A stretch of 64,000 nt of DNA from Fodinibacter sp963747405 (GCA_963747405.1 CAVVFG010000012.1:62001-126000); one strand, 5' to 3'. Positions 42,981-52,837 are shown, counted from the first letter of the stretch. Numbers and translations are program-made. Notes: generated from the letters alone by a model not told the origin.

Positions 42981-44177
42981 TCAGTGCGGGGCCAGCTCGT
43001 GGCGCTCGAGGCGGCGGTAGCGCGCCGCGATGATCGACAGGGCCAGCGCCCCGGCGAGCACCGGGACGGCATAGGCCGGCTGCGCCCCCCACGCCTCGAT
43101 CGCCCAGCCGCCGACGGCCGACCCCGCCGAGATGCCGATGAGGATGCCGGTGATGGCGACCGCCATCCCCTCGGTCACCAAGGCGGCCGGCACCAGCCGC
43201 TGGGCGAGGGACAAGCTGGTGATCAGCGTGGGCGCCGTCGCCGAGCCGGCCACGAACATGACGACGACGAGCGGCCACAGCCCGCCGACGAACAGCGCCG
43301 GCACCTCGAGCACGAACATGCCGGCGGCCGCGAGCAGCAGCCGGCGGGTCATCGTCATCCGGAAGACCCTGCTGCCGAACACGACGCCGGCCAGGGTCGA
43401 GCCGAGCGCGAACGCCCCGAGGATGACGCTCGAGAACCCGGTGTCGCCCTGCTCCTTGGCGAAGGCCACGGCGATCACCTCGTTGGCGCCGAAGATGACG
43501 CCGGTCATGACCAGCGCGGTGGTGACGACGAGCAGGCCGGGGCGGCGTGCCGCGATCCCGCCCGGCCGGTCGGCGTGCGGCACCACCGGCGGCTCGGTGG
43601 CGCGGGCGGCGAGGAAGGCGAGCATCCCTGCGGTGAAGAACAGCTCTGCGAGCAGCAGGCCCGCCTCGGGGAACCACAGCGTCGACACGAGCACCGCCAG
43701 CACCGGCCCGATGACGAACGACGCCTCGTCGGCGACCTGCTCGAACGCCATGGCGGTGTGCAGGTGCTGCGGCTCGTCGCGGTAGATGTGCGCCCAGCGG
43801 GCGCGCGACATCGGGCCGGGTTCGGCGAGGACGGCGCTCAGGCCGTAGAAGACGAACAGCGTCCAGGCCGGGGCGTCGCGCCAGGACAGCACGGCCACGG
43901 TGAGCCCGCACACCGTGGAGAACACGACGAAGGGCAGCGCGACCTTGCGCTGACCGTGCTTGTCCACGAGCCGGCCGATGACCGGCCCGGCGACGGCGAG
44001 CACGAGCAGGCCGACCGCCGAGACGGCCCCGGCGAGCCCGAACGACCCGCGGCGCTCGCTGAGCATGATGATGATCGCGACCCCGAACATCGCCCCGCCG
44101 GTGCGCGAGAGCGCCGTGCCCGCGATGAATCGGGTGGCGCCGGGGACGCGGAACAACGGGCCATACGCGGACAGCAC
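42981..44177 (-). CDS. MFS transporter
   Basis: 398 residues, twelve membrane helices. Motif A-like sequence GRLVDKHGQRKV lies near residue 68. The N-terminal half resembles sugar-efflux or small-molecule exporters (AFEQVADEASFVIGP). The GTG start has GGAG 8 nt upstream. The substrate is unknown and there is no regulator beside it. Confidence 0.82.
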   Translation of the reverse strand: MLSAYGPLFRVPGATRFIAGTALSRTGGAMFGVAIIIMLSERRGSFGLAGAVSAVGLLVLAVAGPVIGRLVDKHGQRKVALPFVVFSTVCGLTVAVLSWRDAPAWTLFVFYGLSAVLAEPGPMSRARWAHIYRDEPQHLHTAMAFEQVADEASFVIGPVLAVLVSTLWFPEAGLLLAELFFTAGMLAFLAARATEPPVVPHADRPGGIAARRPGLLVVTTALVMTGVIFGANEVIAVAFAKEQGDTGFSSVILGAFALGSTLAGVVFGSRVFRMTMTRRLLLAAAGMFVLEVPALFVGGLWPLVVVMFVAGSATAPTLITSLSLAQRLVPAALVTEGMAVAITGILIGISAGSAVGGWAIEAWGAQPAYAVPVLAGALALSIIAARYRRLERHELAPH

Positions 44178-44286
44178 GGGGTTCTCCGATGAGGTGGGTC
44201 GGGGACGGTCATCGTCCCTGCCGCCCGGAGGGCGGGTAACGTGGTTGGTGCGGGGGCTGCGGGTGGCCGGTGGCCGGCGCCCCAGG

Positions 44287-45492
44287 TCAGCGGAAGGCGG
44301 ACTCTCCGGTGAGGGCCTGGCCGATGACGAGCGTGTGCATCTCGACGGTGCCCTCGTAGGTGAGCACCGACTCGAGGTTGTTGGCGTGCCGCATGACGGG
44401 GTACTCGCCGCTGACGCCGTTGGCCCCGAGGATGGTGCGCGCCGTGCGGCAGATCTCGAGCGACTTGGTGATGTTGTTGTACTTGCCGACCGACACCTGC
44501 TCCGGGCGCAGCCCCACGGCGTCCTTGCGGCGGCCCAGGTGCAGGGCGAGCAGCTGGCCGAGCTGCAGCTCGGTGGCCATGTTGGCGAGCTTGGCCTGGG
44601 TCAGCTGGAACCCGGCGATCGGGCGGCCGAACTGGATGCGCTCCATCGAGTACCGGCGGGCCGCCTCGAGGGAGGACCGGGCGGCGCCGAGCGAGCCCCA
44701 GACGATGCCGTAGCGCGCCTCGCTCAGGCAGGCGAGCGGGCCCTTGAGGCCGGCGACGTCGGGGAACACGGCATCCGCCGGCAGGCGCAGGTCCTCGAAG
44801 GTGAGCTCGGAGGTGACCGACGCGCGCAGCGACATCTTGTGGGTGATCTTGTGCGCCGCGAAACCGGGTGTGTCAGTGGGCACCACGAAGCCGCGGATGC
44901 CGCCGTTCTCCTCCCCGGCGTTCGCCCAGACGACCGCGACGTCGGCGATCGAGCCGTTCGTGATCCACGTCTTGGAGCCGTTGAGCACCCAGTCGTCGCC
45001 GTCGCGCCGGGCGCGGGTGCGCATCGAGGCGGGGTCGGAGCCGTGGTCGGGCTCGGTGAGGCCGAAGCAGCCGATCGCCTCACCGGCGGCCATCCGCGGC
45101 AGCCACTCCTGCTTGTGCCCCTCGGTGCCGAAGCGCCAGATGGCGAACATCGCCAGGCTGCCCTGCACCGACACCAGCGAGCGGATGCCGGAGTCGCTCG
45201 CCTCGAGCTCGAGGCAGGCCAGGCCGTAGTCGACGGCGGACATGCCGGCACAGCCGTAGCCCTCGAGGTGCATGCCGAGCAGGCCGACCTTGCCGAACTC
45301 CTTCGCGAGCTCGCGCGCCGCCGGCAGGTCGCCGTCCTCGTACCACTGCATGACGTGGGGGTCGACGGCATCGGCGCAGACCTGGCGGGTGGCCGCCCGG
45401 ATCGCCTTCTCCTCGTCGGTGAGCAGACTGTCGAGGTCGATCAGGTCGAGGGGCTCGGACGGTCGCTTCGGCATCGACGAGGTGGCGCTCAT
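44287..45492 (-). CDS. Acyl-CoA dehydrogenase, glutaryl-CoA dehydrogenase-like
   Basis: 401 residues. FAD motif CFGLTEPDHGSDP, the WITNGSIAD segment, the Arg-rich helix (RRYSMERIQFGRPIAGFQLTQ) and the catalytic Glu in TYEGTVEMHTLVIGQALTG, a pattern typical of glutaryl-CoA dehydrogenase. It would act in lysine or tryptophan breakdown, oxidising and decarboxylating glutaryl-CoA. The ATG 45492 is preceded by GGAGGG; an in-frame start 22 codons earlier lacks one. Confidence 0.88.
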   Translation of the reverse strand: MSATSSMPKRPSEPLDLIDLDSLLTDEEKAIRAATRQVCADAVDPHVMQWYEDGDLPAARELAKEFGKVGLLGMHLEGYGCAGMSAVDYGLACLELEASDSGIRSLVSVQGSLAMFAIWRFGTEGHKQEWLPRMAAGEAIGCFGLTEPDHGSDPASMRTRARRDGDDWVLNGSKTWITNGSIADVAVVWANAGEENGGIRGFVVPTDTPGFAAHKITHKMSLRASVTSELTFEDLRLPADAVFPDVAGLKGPLACLSEARYGIVWGSLGAARSSLEAARRYSMERIQFGRPIAGFQLTQAKLANMATELQLGQLLALHLGRRKDAVGLRPEQVSVGKYNNITKSLEICRTARTILGANGVSGEYPVMRHANNLESVLTYEGTVEMHTLVIGQALTGESAFR

Positions 45493-45653
45493 GCCCTCCA
45501 TCATGACGGCTGGAGGCGATCGGCGCCAACCACCGATTCCGTAGTCAGGAGCGCGCATGGGTGCGGATCACGGCGCGCAGAGAAGCGCTGGGTACTGAAG
45601 TGGTCGCCAGGGTGGCCGTCTCCGCACCGTCCCGGAGGCAGTCCCGAGTGGGG

Positions 45654-47129
45654 TCAGGGTCGGGCCGAGGCGCCGCCGAGCAGGGCGGCGAGCCCGAGCG
45701 CACTGCGCGGGTCGTAGGCCGCGCGCCACAACCCGCCGTGCGCCGCGGCATACGCCTCGTCCTGCCACGGGGCCTCCTGGCGCGGCGAGCCGGCGGCCAG
45801 GTCGTGCACGAGGAGGGCCGCCATCAGCGTGTTGGCGGTGCCCGGGTCGAAGACCTCGACGCCGAAGCGGTGGGCCCCGGCGTACGCGGCGGCCAGGGCA
45901 CGGTTCTTGAGCACCGACCTGGTGCGGGTGGGCGGGGCGATCTTGAAGGACACCGTGGCGCCCAGCGAGCGTGCCGAGGTAGCGCGCCACCGCTGGAGCC
46001 GCTTGGCGAGCAGGTAGTTGGGGCCCTGCTGGAGCACGACCGAGTCGTTGATGCCGGGGTCCTCGCCGGGCACGTAGTTGCGGCGCAGCAGCCGTCCACC
46101 CGACAGGGTGCGCAACGGACCGCGCAGCACCTTGGAGGTGCGGCGCTCGGCATACGCCTGCACCGAGGCCTCGACCGCCTCGCCGGGGACGGCGAAGACG
46201 TCGGTGGGGGTCGCCAGGAAGGACATCGCGGTGTCGGGCCGGGCCGAGCGCGCGGTCTCGGTGAGGGCGTCGACGGCCGTGCTGACCCGCACGTTGGTGG
46301 CGCCGTCGGCGTAGACGTAGTTGCCGATGACGAGTGAACCGGGCAGGCCGCACACCCACCCGGTCGCGGTCGGCAGGTCGTGCACGAGGTCGACCCCGGC
46401 GCGCTGGGTCACCTCGGAGGTGCCGGGGGTCGCCGGCACCAGGAGGCGGCCGGCCAGGTTCCTGGTGTCACCGAGCAGCCGGGCCCACAGGTCGGGGCGG
46501 GGCAGGTCGACGGCGGCGACGGTGGCGCCCCAGCGCAGCAGCGAGCGAAGTGGGCCCATCTCGGCTGCGGCGCCGAGCACGACGACGGTGCGGTCCTCGA
46601 GGCGAAGCCACTCGGGGTGGTCGAGCACGGCGCCGACCGCCTCGCGCAGGCTCGGCTCGACGACCCCGTCGCTCACCCAGGTGTCGAGCTGGCGGCGCAG
46701 CTCGTCGCCACCGAGCCGGGCTCCGCGATAGGGGATGGTGAGAGCTGTCTCGGCGGCGCCCCCGCCACCGAGCGGCTCGGTCGACAGCAGGTCGGCGGGG
46801 CTGCCGGCCACCCCGCCGAGGGCCGACTCGAGCCGCACCTGGCGGCCGTCCGGATCGCGCCAGCGCATCCGGTCGTAGACCGAGGCGAGCCCCGCGTCGG
46901 CGATGGCCACGGCATCCTCGGGCCGGGCCAGGCCGGCCTCGACCAGGCGACGGAAGTGGCTGAGGTACCCACTGCGCCAGTTGGTCTCGCGCTGCGCGGC
47001 CGCGGCGCCGACCGGGTCGACGGGCCGCAGCGCGTCGGCGACCACCGCCCGCCCGGTGGCGCCGGTGGAACGCCGCCCGTCGACCTCGGGGAATACGACG
47101 CCGGTGGGGTCGGCAGGCTCGGCCGGCAC
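45654..47129 (-). CDS. Uncharacterised protein with Rossmann-like segment, last gene of the 2-oxoacid dehydrogenase operon
   Basis: 491 residues of unknown function, no signal peptide or membrane segment. Around residue 190 it has VVVLGAAAEMGPLRSLLRWGATVAAVDLPRP, a beta-alpha-beta pattern that looks like a nucleotide-binding Rossmann unit with a modified glycine motif. The C-terminal third has conserved-looking basic and aromatic stretches (LLRRNYVPGEDPGINDSVVLQQGPNYLLAKRLQRW). It starts 4 nt after the E2 gene, so it is almost certainly cotranscribed with the complex. Confidence 0.75.
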   Translation of the reverse strand: MPAEPADPTGVVFPEVDGRRSTGATGRAVVADALRPVDPVGAAAAQRETNWRSGYLSHFRRLVEAGLARPEDAVAIADAGLASVYDRMRWRDPDGRQVRLESALGGVAGSPADLLSTEPLGGGGAAETALTIPYRGARLGGDELRRQLDTWVSDGVVEPSLREAVGAVLDHPEWLRLEDRTVVVLGAAAEMGPLRSLLRWGATVAAVDLPRPDLWARLLGDTRNLAGRLLVPATPGTSEVTQRAGVDLVHDLPTATGWVCGLPGSLVIGNYVYADGATNVRVSTAVDALTETARSARPDTAMSFLATPTDVFAVPGEAVEASVQAYAERRTSKVLRGPLRTLSGGRLLRRNYVPGEDPGINDSVVLQQGPNYLLAKRLQRWRATSARSLGATVSFKIAPPTRTRSVLKNRALAAAYAGAHRFGVEVFDPGTANTLMAALLVHDLAAGSPRQEAPWQDEAYAAAHGGLWRAAYDPRSALGLAALLGGASARP

Positions 47130-47133
47130 CGGC

Positions 47134-48756
47134 TCAGCCCCAGACGAGCGCGCGGCTCGGGTCGGCCAGGATCGCCGCGACGTCGGCGAGGTAGCGGCTG
47201 CCCAGCTCGCCGTCGACGAGGCGGTGGTCGAAGCTGAGCGCGAGCGTGGTCACCCAGCGCGGCTCGATGCTCTCACTGCCGTCGGATGCCGTGACGACCC
47301 ACGGGCGCCGCGCGACGGTGCCGAAGGCGAGGATCGCGGCCTCGCCCGGGTTGAGGATGGGGGTGCCCGCATCGACGCCGAAGACGCCGACGTTCGTGAT
47401 CGTGAGGGTGCCGCCGGCCATGTCGGCGGGCTGGGTGCGGCCCTCTCGCGCGGTGGCGGTGAGTGTGCCGATGGCCTCGGCGAGCTCGCGCATCGACATG
47501 CGGTCGGCGTCCTTGACGTTGGGGACGACCAGGCCGCGGGGGGTGGCCGCGGCGATGCCGAGGTTGACGTAGTGCTTGAGCACGATCTCCTGGGCGGCGT
47601 CGTCCCAGGTGGCGTTGATGCCGGGGTTGCGGCGTACGGCCAGGCACATCGCCTTGGCCAGCACGAGCAGCGGCGTCACCTTGACGTCGCGGAACTCCCG
47701 ATCCTGCTTGAGCCTCTCGACGAGGTCCATCGTTGCGCTGACGTCGAGCGTGACCCACTCGGTGACGTGCGGAGCGGTGAAGGCCGAGGCCACCATCGCC
47801 TGGGCGGTCATCTTGCGCACGCCCTTGATCGGGGTGCGCACCTCGCGGACGCCCATCCGGTCGGCGCCGGACCGGGTGGTGACGTCGTCACGGTCACCGT
47901 CGGCGAAGCCGTGGTACCACTCGTCGGCGGGGGCATCCGCGGTGGCACCGGTGGTGGCTGCGGTGGTTGCCGTGCCGGCAGAGGCGGCGGCCTCGACGTC
48001 GGCGCGGGTGACGACGCCGCCCGGGCCGGTGGGGGTGACGCTGCCCAGTTCGACACCGAGGTCCTTGGCAAGCTTGCGCACGGGAGGCTTGGCCAAGGCC
48101 CGGACCTGCTCGCCGGAGAGGGGTGCCTGACCCTGCTGTGACCTATTGGTCGATTCCGGGACGCCGGCGGGAGGGGATGCCTGACCCTGCTGTGACCTAT
48201 TGGTCGATTCCGGGACGCCAGCGGGAGGGGATGCCTGACCCTGCTGTGACCTATGGGTCGATTCCGGGACGCCGGCGGGAGGGGATGCCGGTCCCTGCTG
48301 TGACCTATTGGTCGATTCGGGGACGCCGGTGCGGGGGCGGCGCTTGGCCTCGGTCTGCTTGACGCCGTAGCCGACCAGCACCGCAGTGCGGCCGGTGGAG
48401 GTGGTGCCACCGATCAGGCCCTCGCCGATCTCCTCCTCGGCCGGGGCGGAGGCGGCCGGAGCGGAGGCCGAGGCCGCAGCGGGAGCCGGGCTGCCGGCAT
48501 CCGACGAACCGCCCACGCCGTCGTCGATCGTGACGATGGTGGTGCCCACCTCGACGGTGTCACCCTCGGCGGCGTCCAGCGAGACCACCGTGCCGGCGAA
48601 CGGCACGGGCAGCTCGACGAGCGACTTGGCGGTCTCGACCTCGACGACGATGTCGTTGACCTTGACGGTGTCGCCGGCGGCGACGTGCCAGGTGACGAGC
48701 TCGGCCTCGGTCAGGCCCTCGCCGGGGTCGGGGAGCTTGAACTCACGAAGAGCCAT
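47134..48756 (-). CDS. bkdC: Branched-chain 2-oxoacid dehydrogenase E2 (dihydrolipoyl acyltransferase)
   Basis: 540 residues. The lipoyl domain is residues 1-78 with the lipoylated Lys44 (VETAKSL). A linker follows, including four 18-residue repeats with GVPESTNRSQQG at about 145-215, then a peripheral-subunit-binding domain (KPPVRKLAKDLGVELGSVTPTGPGGVVTRADV) and the catalytic domain with SFDHRLVDG. It transfers acyl groups from E1 to CoA. The linker repeats are copies of a DNA element also found at 17520. Confidence 0.92.
   Translation of the reverse strand: MALREFKLPDPGEGLTEAELVTWHVAAGDTVKVNDIVVEVETAKSLVELPVPFAGTVVSLDAAEGDTVEVGTTIVTIDDGVGGSSDAGSPAPAAASASAPAASAPAEEEIGEGLIGGTTSTGRTAVLVGYGVKQTEAKRRPRTGVPESTNRSQQGPASPPAGVPESTHRSQQGQASPPAGVPESTNRSQQGQASPPAGVPESTNRSQQGQAPLSGEQVRALAKPPVRKLAKDLGVELGSVTPTGPGGVVTRADVEAAASAGTATTAATTGATADAPADEWYHGFADGDRDDVTTRSGADRMGVREVRTPIKGVRKMTAQAMVASAFTAPHVTEWVTLDVSATMDLVERLKQDREFRDVKVTPLLVLAKAMCLAVRRNPGINATWDDAAQEIVLKHYVNLGIAAATPRGLVVPNVKDADRMSMRELAEAIGTLTATAREGRTQPADMAGGTLTITNVGVFGVDAGTPILNPGEAAILAFGTVARRPWVVTASDGSESIEPRWVTTLALSFDHRLVDGELGSRYLADVAAILADPSRALVWG
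48138..48325. repeat. Four 54-bp tandem units carrying the 26-bp dispersed element
   Basis: Copies at 48138-48163, 48192-48217, 48246-48271 and 48300-48325, spaced exactly 54 nt. The third has ATGGGTCG for ATTGGTCG; the fourth has TTCGGGG for TTCCGGG. All lie in the E2 linker, and the element is read from the opposite strand to that used in the FadF-like gene. Confidence 0.95.
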
Positions 48757-48771
48757 CTGCGAGAACGCCTT

Positions 48772-49743
48772 TCAGTATGCGAGCGAGCGATCGACAGCGT
48801 CGAGGACGCGGTCGAGGTCGGGGAGGAACTCCTCCTCGATCCGGCTCGGCGGGTACGGCACGTTGTAGCCGCCGACGCGCAGCACCGGTGCCTCGAGCGA
48901 GTAGAACGCCTGCTCGGTGACCAGCGCCGAGATCTCGGCGCCCATGCCGAGGAAGGTCGACGCCTCGTGCACCACGACCACGCGTCCGGTCCTGCGCGCC
49001 GAGTCGAGGATGGTGGCCTCGTCGAGCGGCGAGAGCGAGCGCAGGTCGACGACCTCGAGGCTGCGCCCCTCTTCCTGCGCGGCCTGGGCGGCCTGCAGGC
49101 ACGTCTTCACCATCGGTCCGTAGGCGAGCAGGGTGACGTCGGTGCCTTCGCGGAGCACCCGGGCCGAGCCGAGCGCGCCCTCGGGGGCCTCGCCGACCTC
49201 CCCCTTGTCCCAGTAGCGGCGCTTGGGCTCGTAGAAGACGACGGGGTCGTCGGTCTCGACGGCCTGCTGGATCATCCAGTGCGCGTCGTGCGGGTTGGAC
49301 ACCGCGACGACCCGCAGGCCGGCGGTGTGCGCGAAGTAGGCCTCGTTGGACTCGCTGTGGTGCTCGACCGCGCCGATGCCGCCGCCGAACGGGATGCGGA
49401 TGACCAGCGGCATGGCGACGTGGCCCAGGCTGCGGGCGCGCAGCTTGGCGACCTGGCTGACGATGTGGTCGAAGGCCGGGTAGACGAAGCCGTCGAACTG
49501 GATCTCGACCACCGGTCGGTAGCCGCGCAGCGCCATCCCGATGGCCGTGCCGAGGATGCCGGCCTCCGCCAGCGGGGTGTCGATGACGCGGTCCTCGCCG
49601 AAGTCCTTCTGCAGGCCCTCGGTGACCCGGAAGACACCACCGAGCTTGCCGATGTCCTCGCCCATCAGGACCACCTTGGGGTCCTTGTCCATGGCGGCGC
49701 GCAGGCCGCTCGTGATGCCCTTGGCCAGGGTGGTGGCGGCCAT
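48772..49743 (-). CDS. bkdB: Branched-chain 2-oxoacid dehydrogenase E1 beta
   Basis: 323 residues, standard length. Transketolase pyrimidine-binding domain (VLMGEDIGKLGGVFRVTEGL; DTPLAEAGILGTAIGMALRG) and C-terminal domain (VVDLRSLSPLDEATI; VVHEASTFLGMGAEI). It overlaps the E1 alpha stop by 1 nt and is 15 nt from the E2 gene. Confidence 0.93.
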   Translation of the reverse strand: MAATTLAKGITSGLRAAMDKDPKVVLMGEDIGKLGGVFRVTEGLQKDFGEDRVIDTPLAEAGILGTAIGMALRGYRPVVEIQFDGFVYPAFDHIVSQVAKLRARSLGHVAMPLVIRIPFGGGIGAVEHHSESNEAYFAHTAGLRVVAVSNPHDAHWMIQQAVETDDPVVFYEPKRRYWDKGEVGEAPEGALGSARVLREGTDVTLLAYGPMVKTCLQAAQAAQEEGRSLEVVDLRSLSPLDEATILDSARRTGRVVVVHEASTFLGMGAEISALVTEQAFYSLEAPVLRVGGYNVPYPPSRIEEEFLPDLDRVLDAVDRSLAY

Positions 49744-50936
49744 CAGCTGGCTCCCTCGAACGAGGACTGGTAGCGCTCGAACTCGGCGCGCTCACGCTCC
49801 ACCAGCGGGTGCCGCTCGGCGTAGACGTTGTCGAACATGTCGGTGCCGGGCGGGTCGGGCAGGGCGAGGCAGCGCTCGCGGACGGAGGCGCCTAGCTCGT
49901 CGGACTCCTCCTCGACGGCCTCGAGGAACTCGGCGTCGGCGCGGCCGGAGGTCGTGAGCCATCGCTTGAACCGCTCGATCGGGTCGCGGTGCTTCCACAC
50001 CTCGACCTCGGCGAGGACGCGGTACTTGGTGGGGTCGTCGGAGGTGGTGTGCGCACCCATCCGGTAGGTGTAGGCCTCGACGAAGGTGGGGCCCTGACCA
50101 GAGCGGGCGGCGTCGAGCGCGGCCTTGGTGACGGCATACACCGCGAGGACGTCGTTGCCGTCGACCCGGATGCCGGGAAAGCCGAAGCCGCGCGCCCGGT
50201 GCCACAGCGGGGCACGGGTCTGCTTCTCGTTGGGCTCGGAGATGGCCCACTGGTTGTTCTGGCAGAAGAACACGACCGGGCTGTTGTTGACACCGGCGAA
50301 GACCAGCGCCTCGGACACGTCGCCCTGGCTGGTGGCGCCGTCGCCGAAGTAGGCGATGACGGCGGTGTCGCGGTCGTCGTCACCGGTGCCGACGCTGCCG
50401 TCGCGCTGCACCCCCATGGCGTAGCCGGTCGCGTGCAGGGTCTGCGCGCCGATGATGATCGTGTACAGGTGGAAGTTCTTCTCGTTGGGGTCCCACCCGC
50501 CGTGGTTGACGCCGCGGAACATGCCGAGCAGGTTGACCGGGTCGACCCCACGGCACCAGGCCACGCCGTGCTCGCGGTAGGTCGGAAAGGCGTAGTCCTG
50601 CGGGCGCAGCGCGCGGCCCGAGCCGACCTGGGCGGCCTCCTGGCCGAGCAGGCTGGCCCACAGGCCGAGCTCGCCCTGGCGCTGCAGCGCGGTGGCCTCG
50701 GCGTCGAAGCGGCGGATGAGGACGAGGTCGCGGTACAACCCGCGCAGCTCCTCGTCGCTCAGCGCGTCGATGACGGCGTCGTGGTCGGGATGGGGGACTC
50801 GCTCGCCCTCGGGGTTGAGCAGCTGGACCATCTCCGGCCCGCCGTCCTGCGCGGGGCGTTGCGGGGCCTCGGCTCGTGAGACGTGGTGGTCCACGCCGAA
50901 CGCCGTCTCGAGGGGGGCGACCTCGTTGTCGCTCAC
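49743..50936 (-). CDS. bkdA: Branched-chain 2-oxoacid dehydrogenase E1 alpha
   Basis: 397 residues. Thiamine-diphosphate motif GDGATSQGDVSEALVFAGVNN (shown here in part) and the phosphorylation-loop-type GAHTTSDDPTKYR, both typical of branched-chain E1 alpha. With E1 beta it decarboxylates 2-oxoacids from valine, leucine and isoleucine. GTG 50936 has GAAGGAG 7 nt upstream. First gene of the operon bkdA-bkdB-bkdC-unknown. No E3 gene is adjacent. Confidence 0.92.
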   Translation of the reverse strand: MSDNEVAPLETAFGVDHHVSRAEAPQRPAQDGGPEMVQLLNPEGERVPHPDHDAVIDALSDEELRGLYRDLVLIRRFDAEATALQRQGELGLWASLLGQEAAQVGSGRALRPQDYAFPTYREHGVAWCRGVDPVNLLGMFRGVNHGGWDPNEKNFHLYTIIIGAQTLHATGYAMGVQRDGSVGTGDDDRDTAVIAYFGDGATSQGDVSEALVFAGVNNSPVVFFCQNNQWAISEPNEKQTRAPLWHRARGFGFPGIRVDGNDVLAVYAVTKAALDAARSGQGPTFVEAYTYRMGAHTTSDDPTKYRVLAEVEVWKHRDPIERFKRWLTTSGRADAEFLEAVEEESDELGASVRERCLALPDPPGTDMFDNVYAERHPLVERERAEFERYQSSFEGAS

Positions 50937-51060
50937 TGGGCACTCCTTCTCGGGGCTTCCGTGGTGACGGTCGCCGCGTCGGTGGTCGTCGCGACCGCTG
51001 GTGCTGGGTGTGGCGGCGGTCACTGCCGGTGTCGGCACCACCGTACCGGTGGGGTGGCCG

Positions 51061-52740
51061 TTACGCGTACGCCTGCTCCCCGGGGGCAAGCACCCGCAGC
51101 CACTGGCCCCGGTGGCCGTCGACGCGCAGCTGGACACAGCCGCTCGGGTCGATCGCCCGGTCACCGCCGCCGCCGAGGACGTCGCGCAGCACCGACCCCT
51201 CGGGCACCTCACCGAGCTCGAGGGTGACGATGGCGTCGTCGGCAGCGAGGTTGTGCACGGCGAGCAGCCGCCAGCCGTCGCACCGGCAGACGTGGGCGAG
51301 CAAGGCCGGCACCTCGTGGTCGAGCACCTCGACGTCGGACCAGCCGATCTGCGGCATCTGGCGGTACCGCCGGATCAGCAGCCGGAGGAAGGACCACAGC
51401 GAGTCCGGGTCCTGGCGCTGAGCGGCGGCGTTGACGTGCTCGGGCGCGAACAGACCGGTCGGCTGGGGGCGGGTGAGCCGCCCCTCGGGTGCGCTGGAGA
51501 AACCGCCGTTGGGGCCGGCATCCCACTGCATGGGGGTGCGCACGGCGAGGCGGCCCTCGACCTCGAGGTTCTCGGCCATGCCGATCTCCTCCCCGTAGAA
51601 CAGCGTGGGCGTGCCAGGCAGCGAGAACAGCAGGGAGTAGACCAGCCGGATGCGGCGCTCGTCACCGCCGAGCATGGTCGGGAGGCGGCGGCGCAGGCCT
51701 CGGCCGTAGAGCTGCATGCCGGGGTCGGGCCCGAAGGCGGCGAAGACCTCCTTGCGCTCGGGCACGCTGAGCTTGTCGAGGGTGAGCTCGTCGTGGTTGC
51801 GCACGAAGTTCGCCCACTGGCTCGTGACGTCGAGGTTGGGGCGCTCGCGCAGCGCGTCGGTGAGCGGGCCGGCATCCGAACGGGCCAGCGACAGGTAGAG
51901 GCGCTGCATGCCGACGAAGTCGAACTGCATGTTGAGGCCGTCGCCGTCGGCGCCGCCGAAGAAGTCCTTCTGCTGCGGGTAGGGCAGGTTGACCTCGCCG
52001 AGCAGGGCGGCGTCGCCCAGGCGGCGGGTGACGAAGTCGCGCACGTCCTTGAGGTAGGCCTGCGGGTTGAAGCTGCCCGGCTCCGACCCGGGGTAGGTAT
52101 CGGTGGCGAACAGGAAGGGAACGGCGTCGATGCGGAAGCCGGAGACCCCGAGCTCGAGCCAGTAGCCCAGGGTCCGCGCGATCTCCTCCTGCACGGCCGG
52201 GTTGGCGACGTTGAGGTCGGGCTGGGTCCGGTAGAAGTGGTGGAGGTAGTACTCGCCGGTCTTCTCGTCGAGCTCCCAGATGCTGTCCTCCTTGTCGGGG
52301 AAGACGACCTCGGCCTTGGTGGAGCGCGGCTCGGTGGGAGACCACACGTAGTGGCGGCGGTAGGGGTCCTCGACGCTGCGGCGGGCGCTCTTGAACCACG
52401 GGTGCTGGTCGGAGGTGTGGTTCATGACGAAGTCGACGACCACCCGGATGCCGCAGGAGCGCGCCGTGCGCACGAGCTCGACGAAGTCGCCAGGGGTACC
52501 CAGGCGTGGGTCGACGCCGAAGAAGTCGGTGATGTCGTAGCCGTCGTCGCGCCCGGCGGTGGGGTAGAGCGGCATCAGCCACAGGCAGGTGATGCCCAGG
52601 TCGGCGAGGTACTCCATCCGCTCGGTCATGCCACGCAGGTCGCCGACGCCGTCGCCGTTGCTGTCCTGGAAGGTCTCGACGTCGGCGCAGTAGACGACCG
52701 CCGACTTCCACCAGACGTCGCCGGTCTGGCTGATCCTCAT
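51061..52740 (-). CDS. GH13 alpha-amylase-family enzyme (trehalose-synthase/maltosyltransferase-like)
   Basis: 559 residues. Catalytic residues are visible: Asp205 (GFRIDAVPF), Glu249 (LLGEVN) and Asp317 (NHDELT), with VVVDFVMNHTS as region I and YGEEIGM further on. The sequence resembles trehalose synthase (maltose isomerising) and related glucosyl enzymes, but the exact activity is uncertain. No secretion signal. GAAGGGG precedes the ATG. Confidence 0.85.
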   Translation of the reverse strand: MRISQTGDVWWKSAVVYCADVETFQDSNGDGVGDLRGMTERMEYLADLGITCLWLMPLYPTAGRDDGYDITDFFGVDPRLGTPGDFVELVRTARSCGIRVVVDFVMNHTSDQHPWFKSARRSVEDPYRRHYVWSPTEPRSTKAEVVFPDKEDSIWELDEKTGEYYLHHFYRTQPDLNVANPAVQEEIARTLGYWLELGVSGFRIDAVPFLFATDTYPGSEPGSFNPQAYLKDVRDFVTRRLGDAALLGEVNLPYPQQKDFFGGADGDGLNMQFDFVGMQRLYLSLARSDAGPLTDALRERPNLDVTSQWANFVRNHDELTLDKLSVPERKEVFAAFGPDPGMQLYGRGLRRRLPTMLGGDERRIRLVYSLLFSLPGTPTLFYGEEIGMAENLEVEGRLAVRTPMQWDAGPNGGFSSAPEGRLTRPQPTGLFAPEHVNAAAQRQDPDSLWSFLRLLIRRYRQMPQIGWSDVEVLDHEVPALLAHVCRCDGWRLLAVHNLAADDAIVTLELGEVPEGSVLRDVLGGGGDRAIDPSGCVQLRVDGHRGQWLRVLAPGEQAYA

Positions 52741-52816
52741 CGGGTGGCCCCTTCACGCTCCACGGCGGTGCGGTCGGGGAGGAGGGGGCGGGGGGAGTGC
52801 TCGTGAGGGCAGTGGA

Positions 52817-52837
52817 GTCCGATGGTGGGCATCGGAC
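52817..52837. promoter_or_regulatory. Perfect inverted repeat in the divergent promoter region
   Basis: GTCCGATG (52817-52824) and CATCGGAC (52830-52837) flank 5 nt. It lies in the 213-bp gap between the divergent GH13 and GMC oxidoreductase genes and could be an operator for both. Nothing else recognisable is in the gap. Confidence 0.45.

Noticed and set aside
48138..48325. 54-nt-spaced repeats as a CRISPR array
   Set aside because: The sequences between copies are themselves repeated and in frame within the E2 linker.
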